From Streptomyces sp. NBC_01198 (lineage in GTDB: Bacteria; Actinomycetota; Actinomycetes; Streptomycetales; Streptomycetaceae), in assembly GCF_036010485.1 (NCBI RefSeq), contig NZ_CP108568.1:4657001-4721000 (forward strand): a stretch of 64,000 nucleotides of DNA, read 5' to 3'. The position numbers were made by a program, and so were the translations under genes. This document shows positions 62,065-64,000 of the stretch, in pieces. Under the pieces are notes generated by a model. The model saw nothing but the letters and a program-made list of their open reading frames with translations, was not told the DNA's origin and searched no databases. Every line of letters starts with the position of its first letter. Within the stretch, counting starts at the first letter, position 1.

Positions 62065-64000
62065 ACCTGGTCCGAGACGGCGGGCGGGGCGGGGTGGGGG
62101 ATGGCCGCGGTCGGGGTGTACTGGGCGGCCTGGGCGTCGAACATGGCGGCGTACCGGCCGCGGGCGGCCATGAGTTCGTCGTGGGTGCCGTGCTCGGCGA
62201 GGTGCCCGCCTGCGAGGACGTATATGTGGTCGGCGTGGCGGACGCCGGACATGCGGTGGGTGACCAGGACGACAGCCCGGTTCGGGGCGGCGAGGCGGTG
62301 GATGCGGTCGAAGGCTTCGATCTCGGCTTCGGGGTCGAGGGCGGAGGTCGGCTCGTCGACGATGAGGACACCGTCTGCCTGTGATGTCGAACTGCGCCAG
62401 TGCGTGCGGGCCAGGCCGACTTTCTGCCATTCGCCGCCGGACAGTTCTATGGCGCCGCGGAACATGCGGGCCAGCAGGCTGCGCAGGCCGTCGGGGAGTT
62501 TGGCGATGACGGGGCCGGCGGCGGCGTAGTCGACCGAGGGCCCCAGGTCCTGGTCTGTTGCGGGGTGGTCGGGGCGCCCGAGGCGGATGTTCATCGCGGC
62601 GGTCACGGGCCAGCGCTGGAAGTCCTGGGTCAGCAGGGAGACCCGCTCGAAGACCTGGGCGCGGTCGAGGCCGGTGAGGTCCGCCTCGCCCCAGCGCAGC
62701 GCGCCGGAGGCGGGCAGCAGCATGCCGGAGAGGACCTTCATCAGGGTGCTCTTGCCGGAGCCGTTCTCGCCCACCACCGCGGTCACCGACCCCATCGGCA
62801 GGGTCAGGGACACCCCGTCCAGGGCAGCGGTGTCCCGGTCGGGGTAGCGGTAGGTGACCTGGTCCAGAACGATCTCCTTGACCCGTTCCGGTACGGGCGC
62901 CCCGCCGGACGGCAGTGTCCGCCGCCCGGCCTGGGCGAGGAAGCGGCCGTGGTCGCGGACGTAGAGGCTCTCCTCGTGGAGCTGGTTGATGTTCATGACC
63001 AGTGCGCCCAGGCTCGCCGAGCCGGTGCGCACGGCGATGACAGCGGTCCCGGCGACGGCGAGGCTCATGTGCCCGGCCGTGACCAGCCAGAACATGGCGC
63101 CGTAGGTCGCGGCCATGGCCAGGCCGGACAGCGCTGAGGCGACCCATTCGGTCAGGGCCTTGCTGGAGGCGAGGCGTTCTTGTTCGGCCTCCGCGCTCTC
63201 GGCCATGCGCTCGTAGCGGCTGAGGAGGAAGGGGCCGACGGCGTGGAGTCGGACCTCCTGGGCGGCGGTGCGTTCGGTGAGCAGGTTGCCGATCAGGCGG
63301 CTGGCCCGTACGTGCTCGATCCAGCTCATCACCGACACGTACCGCTCCTGGGCCACGCGCATGGCCCCCCAGCCGCGCGGGGCGGCGATGAGGATCAGCA
63401 GGGGCAGCAGCAGCGGGTGCAGTACGGCCAGGACACCGGCGGTGGTGATCAGCGAGATGAGGCCGTTCAGCGCCGCGACGCAGGCGCTGATCATGCGGCG
63501 GGCGGAGCCGGGGCCGTGCTGGGCGATGTCGACGAGGCGACGGAAGTCGGGGTCGTCGATGGCCTCCAGTTCGACTTTGGCTGCCGCGGCCAGGTACTGG
63601 GTGGTGGCGATCCGCTCCACCTTGGGCTCCAGCCGCCCGGCACGGGAGGTGGACCAGGCGGACAGGGCGGAGTTGACGACACCGACGACCGCGGCGGCCA
63701 GGAGACCGGGCAGCAGCGCGTGCAGCCGCTCGGGGGCGCTACCGGTGCCGGCGAGCAGCGCGTGCATGACGGCGTTGACGGCCAGCAGCCCGGCGGCTGC
63801 GGCGATGCCCTGGCAGATCTCGCTGACGCCGACCGAGAGCAGGGCACGCCGGTCGGCCTGCCACGCCATGCGCAGCGTGGCGCCGACGAGTGAGGGCATG
63901 GAGCGCAGCGCGGACATCATCGTCAGGTCCAGGCTCGCGTGCTCGTGCTGGGACCAGCCCATGTCGTAGCGCAGGGGCCCGCCGAACAGCTCGTGTTCGG
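62061..64000 (-). CDS. ABC transporter, fused permease-ATPase (5' end outside the window)
   Basis: The gene is open to the right edge; the visible part starts in-frame with EHELFGGPLRYDMGW. The protein is an ABC half-transporter: a membrane domain of about six helices (about 30-330 of the visible part), then an ATPase with Walker A VVGENGSGKSTLM, signature LSGGEWQK and Walker B VLIVDEPTSALD. Such fused exporters often move peptides or lipids. The stop overlaps the methyltransferase start (ATGA). Export of a product of this operon is the likely role, by context. Confidence 0.87.
   Translation of the reverse strand, partial: EHELFGGPLRYDMGWSQHEHASLDLTMMSALRSMPSLVGATLRMAWQADRRALLSVGVSEICQGIAAAAGLLAVNAVMHALLAGTGSAPERLHALLPGLLAAAVVGVVNSALSAWSTSRAGRLEPKVERIATTQYLAAAAKVELEAIDDPDFRRLVDIAQHGPGSARRMISACVAALNGLISLITTAGVLAVLHPLLLPLLILIAAPRGWGAMRVAQERYVSVMSWIEHVRASRLIGNLLTERTAAQEVRLHAVGPFLLSRYERMAESAEAEQERLASSKALTEWVASALSGLAMAATYGAMFWLVTAGHMSLAVAGTAVIAVRTGSASLGALVMNINQLHEESLYVRDHGRFLAQAGRRTLPSGGAPVPERVKEIVLDQVTYRYPDRDTAALDGVSLTLPMGSVTAVVGENGSGKSTLMKVLSGMLLPASGALRWGEADLTGLDRAQVFERVSLLTQDFQRWPVTAAMNIRLGRPDHPATDQDLGPSVDYAAAGPVIAKLPDGLRSLLARMFRGAIELSGGEWQKVGLARTHWRSSTSQADGVLIVDEPTSALDPEAEIEAFDRIHRLAAPNRAVVLVTHRMSGVRHADHIYVLAGGHLAEHGTHDELMAARGRYAAMFDAQAAQYTPTAAIPHPAPPAVSDQV

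Overview
The window is high-GC DNA with strong third-position GC bias, many GTG starts, ATGA/GTGA/TTGA overlaps between neighbouring genes, two sites resembling the DasR element, a c-di-AMP (ydaO-type) riboswitch, and regulator types typical of the group (DUF397/DUF5753 pair, MmyB-like, NsdA/ORF1590-like). This points to a Streptomyces-like actinomycete (family Streptomycetaceae). It reads as chromosome: a core segment (about 41-56 kb: trmB, lhgO, a TPR-type regulator, holB, a secreted peptidase, tRNA-Thr) with accessory DNA on both sides.

Layout. 0-7 kb: a phosphonate module with a four-gene ABC transporter (binding protein, two permeases, ATPase), a divergent GntR/UTRA regulator, and a single 551-aa protein that joins a TmpA-like 2-oxoglutarate dioxygenase to a TmpB/PhnZ-like HD oxygenase. 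The same dyad (AAGTTG-N6-CAACTT type) lies upstream of both the transporter and the fused oxygenase. 7-9 kb: an alpha/beta hydrolase and a coenzyme-F420-reductase-like protein. 9-12.3 kb: a four-gene operon encoding a small helical protein, a DUF1023 hydrolase and two paralogous small proteins, which looks linked to type VII secretion. 12.6-18.2 kb: a PASTA lipoprotein, a ClpC-like AAA+ chaperone, and a MarR/MFS pair. 18.2-22.1 kb: a GH19 chitinase behind a DasR-like element, a DUF4232 lipoprotein, an acidic small protein, and an aldo/keto reductase behind a MerR-type (19-bp spacer) promoter. 22.2-29 kb: a membrane-anchored protein with a degenerate kinase C-lobe, a TetR/monooxygenase pair, and a large secreted protein. 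29-33.7 kb: DUF4240, a Tat-exported amidase (also behind a DasR-like element), a ydaO riboswitch plus M23 peptidase, and an MBL hydrolase. 33.7-38 kb: a cluster of small regulators. 38-41.2 kb: a PLD/SF2 helicase/DUF3427 protein. 41.3-46.9 kb: a PrsW-type protease, TrmB, L-2-hydroxyglutarate oxidase, and a TPR-like regulator. 48-55.6 kb: an asparagine-synthase-like protein, DNA polymerase III delta', a membrane protein, and a secreted tripeptidyl-aminopeptidase-like hydrolase, ending at tRNA-Thr(CGT).

56 kb to the right edge: an island-like minus-strand operon next to the tRNA. In transcription order it encodes an ABC transporter (5' end outside the window), an FxLD-type/PIMT-like methyltransferase, a small ORF, a protein with three Nudix domains, a P-loop kinase fused to a VanX-like D-Ala-D-Ala dipeptidase, an ASCH-Nudix fusion, and a methyltransferase whose C-terminus is lost close to the tRNA. 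Repeated stop/start overlaps suggest co-translation. This combination is the best candidate here for an undescribed system, possibly peptide or nucleotide-conjugate metabolism with export, but no precursor peptide is visible.
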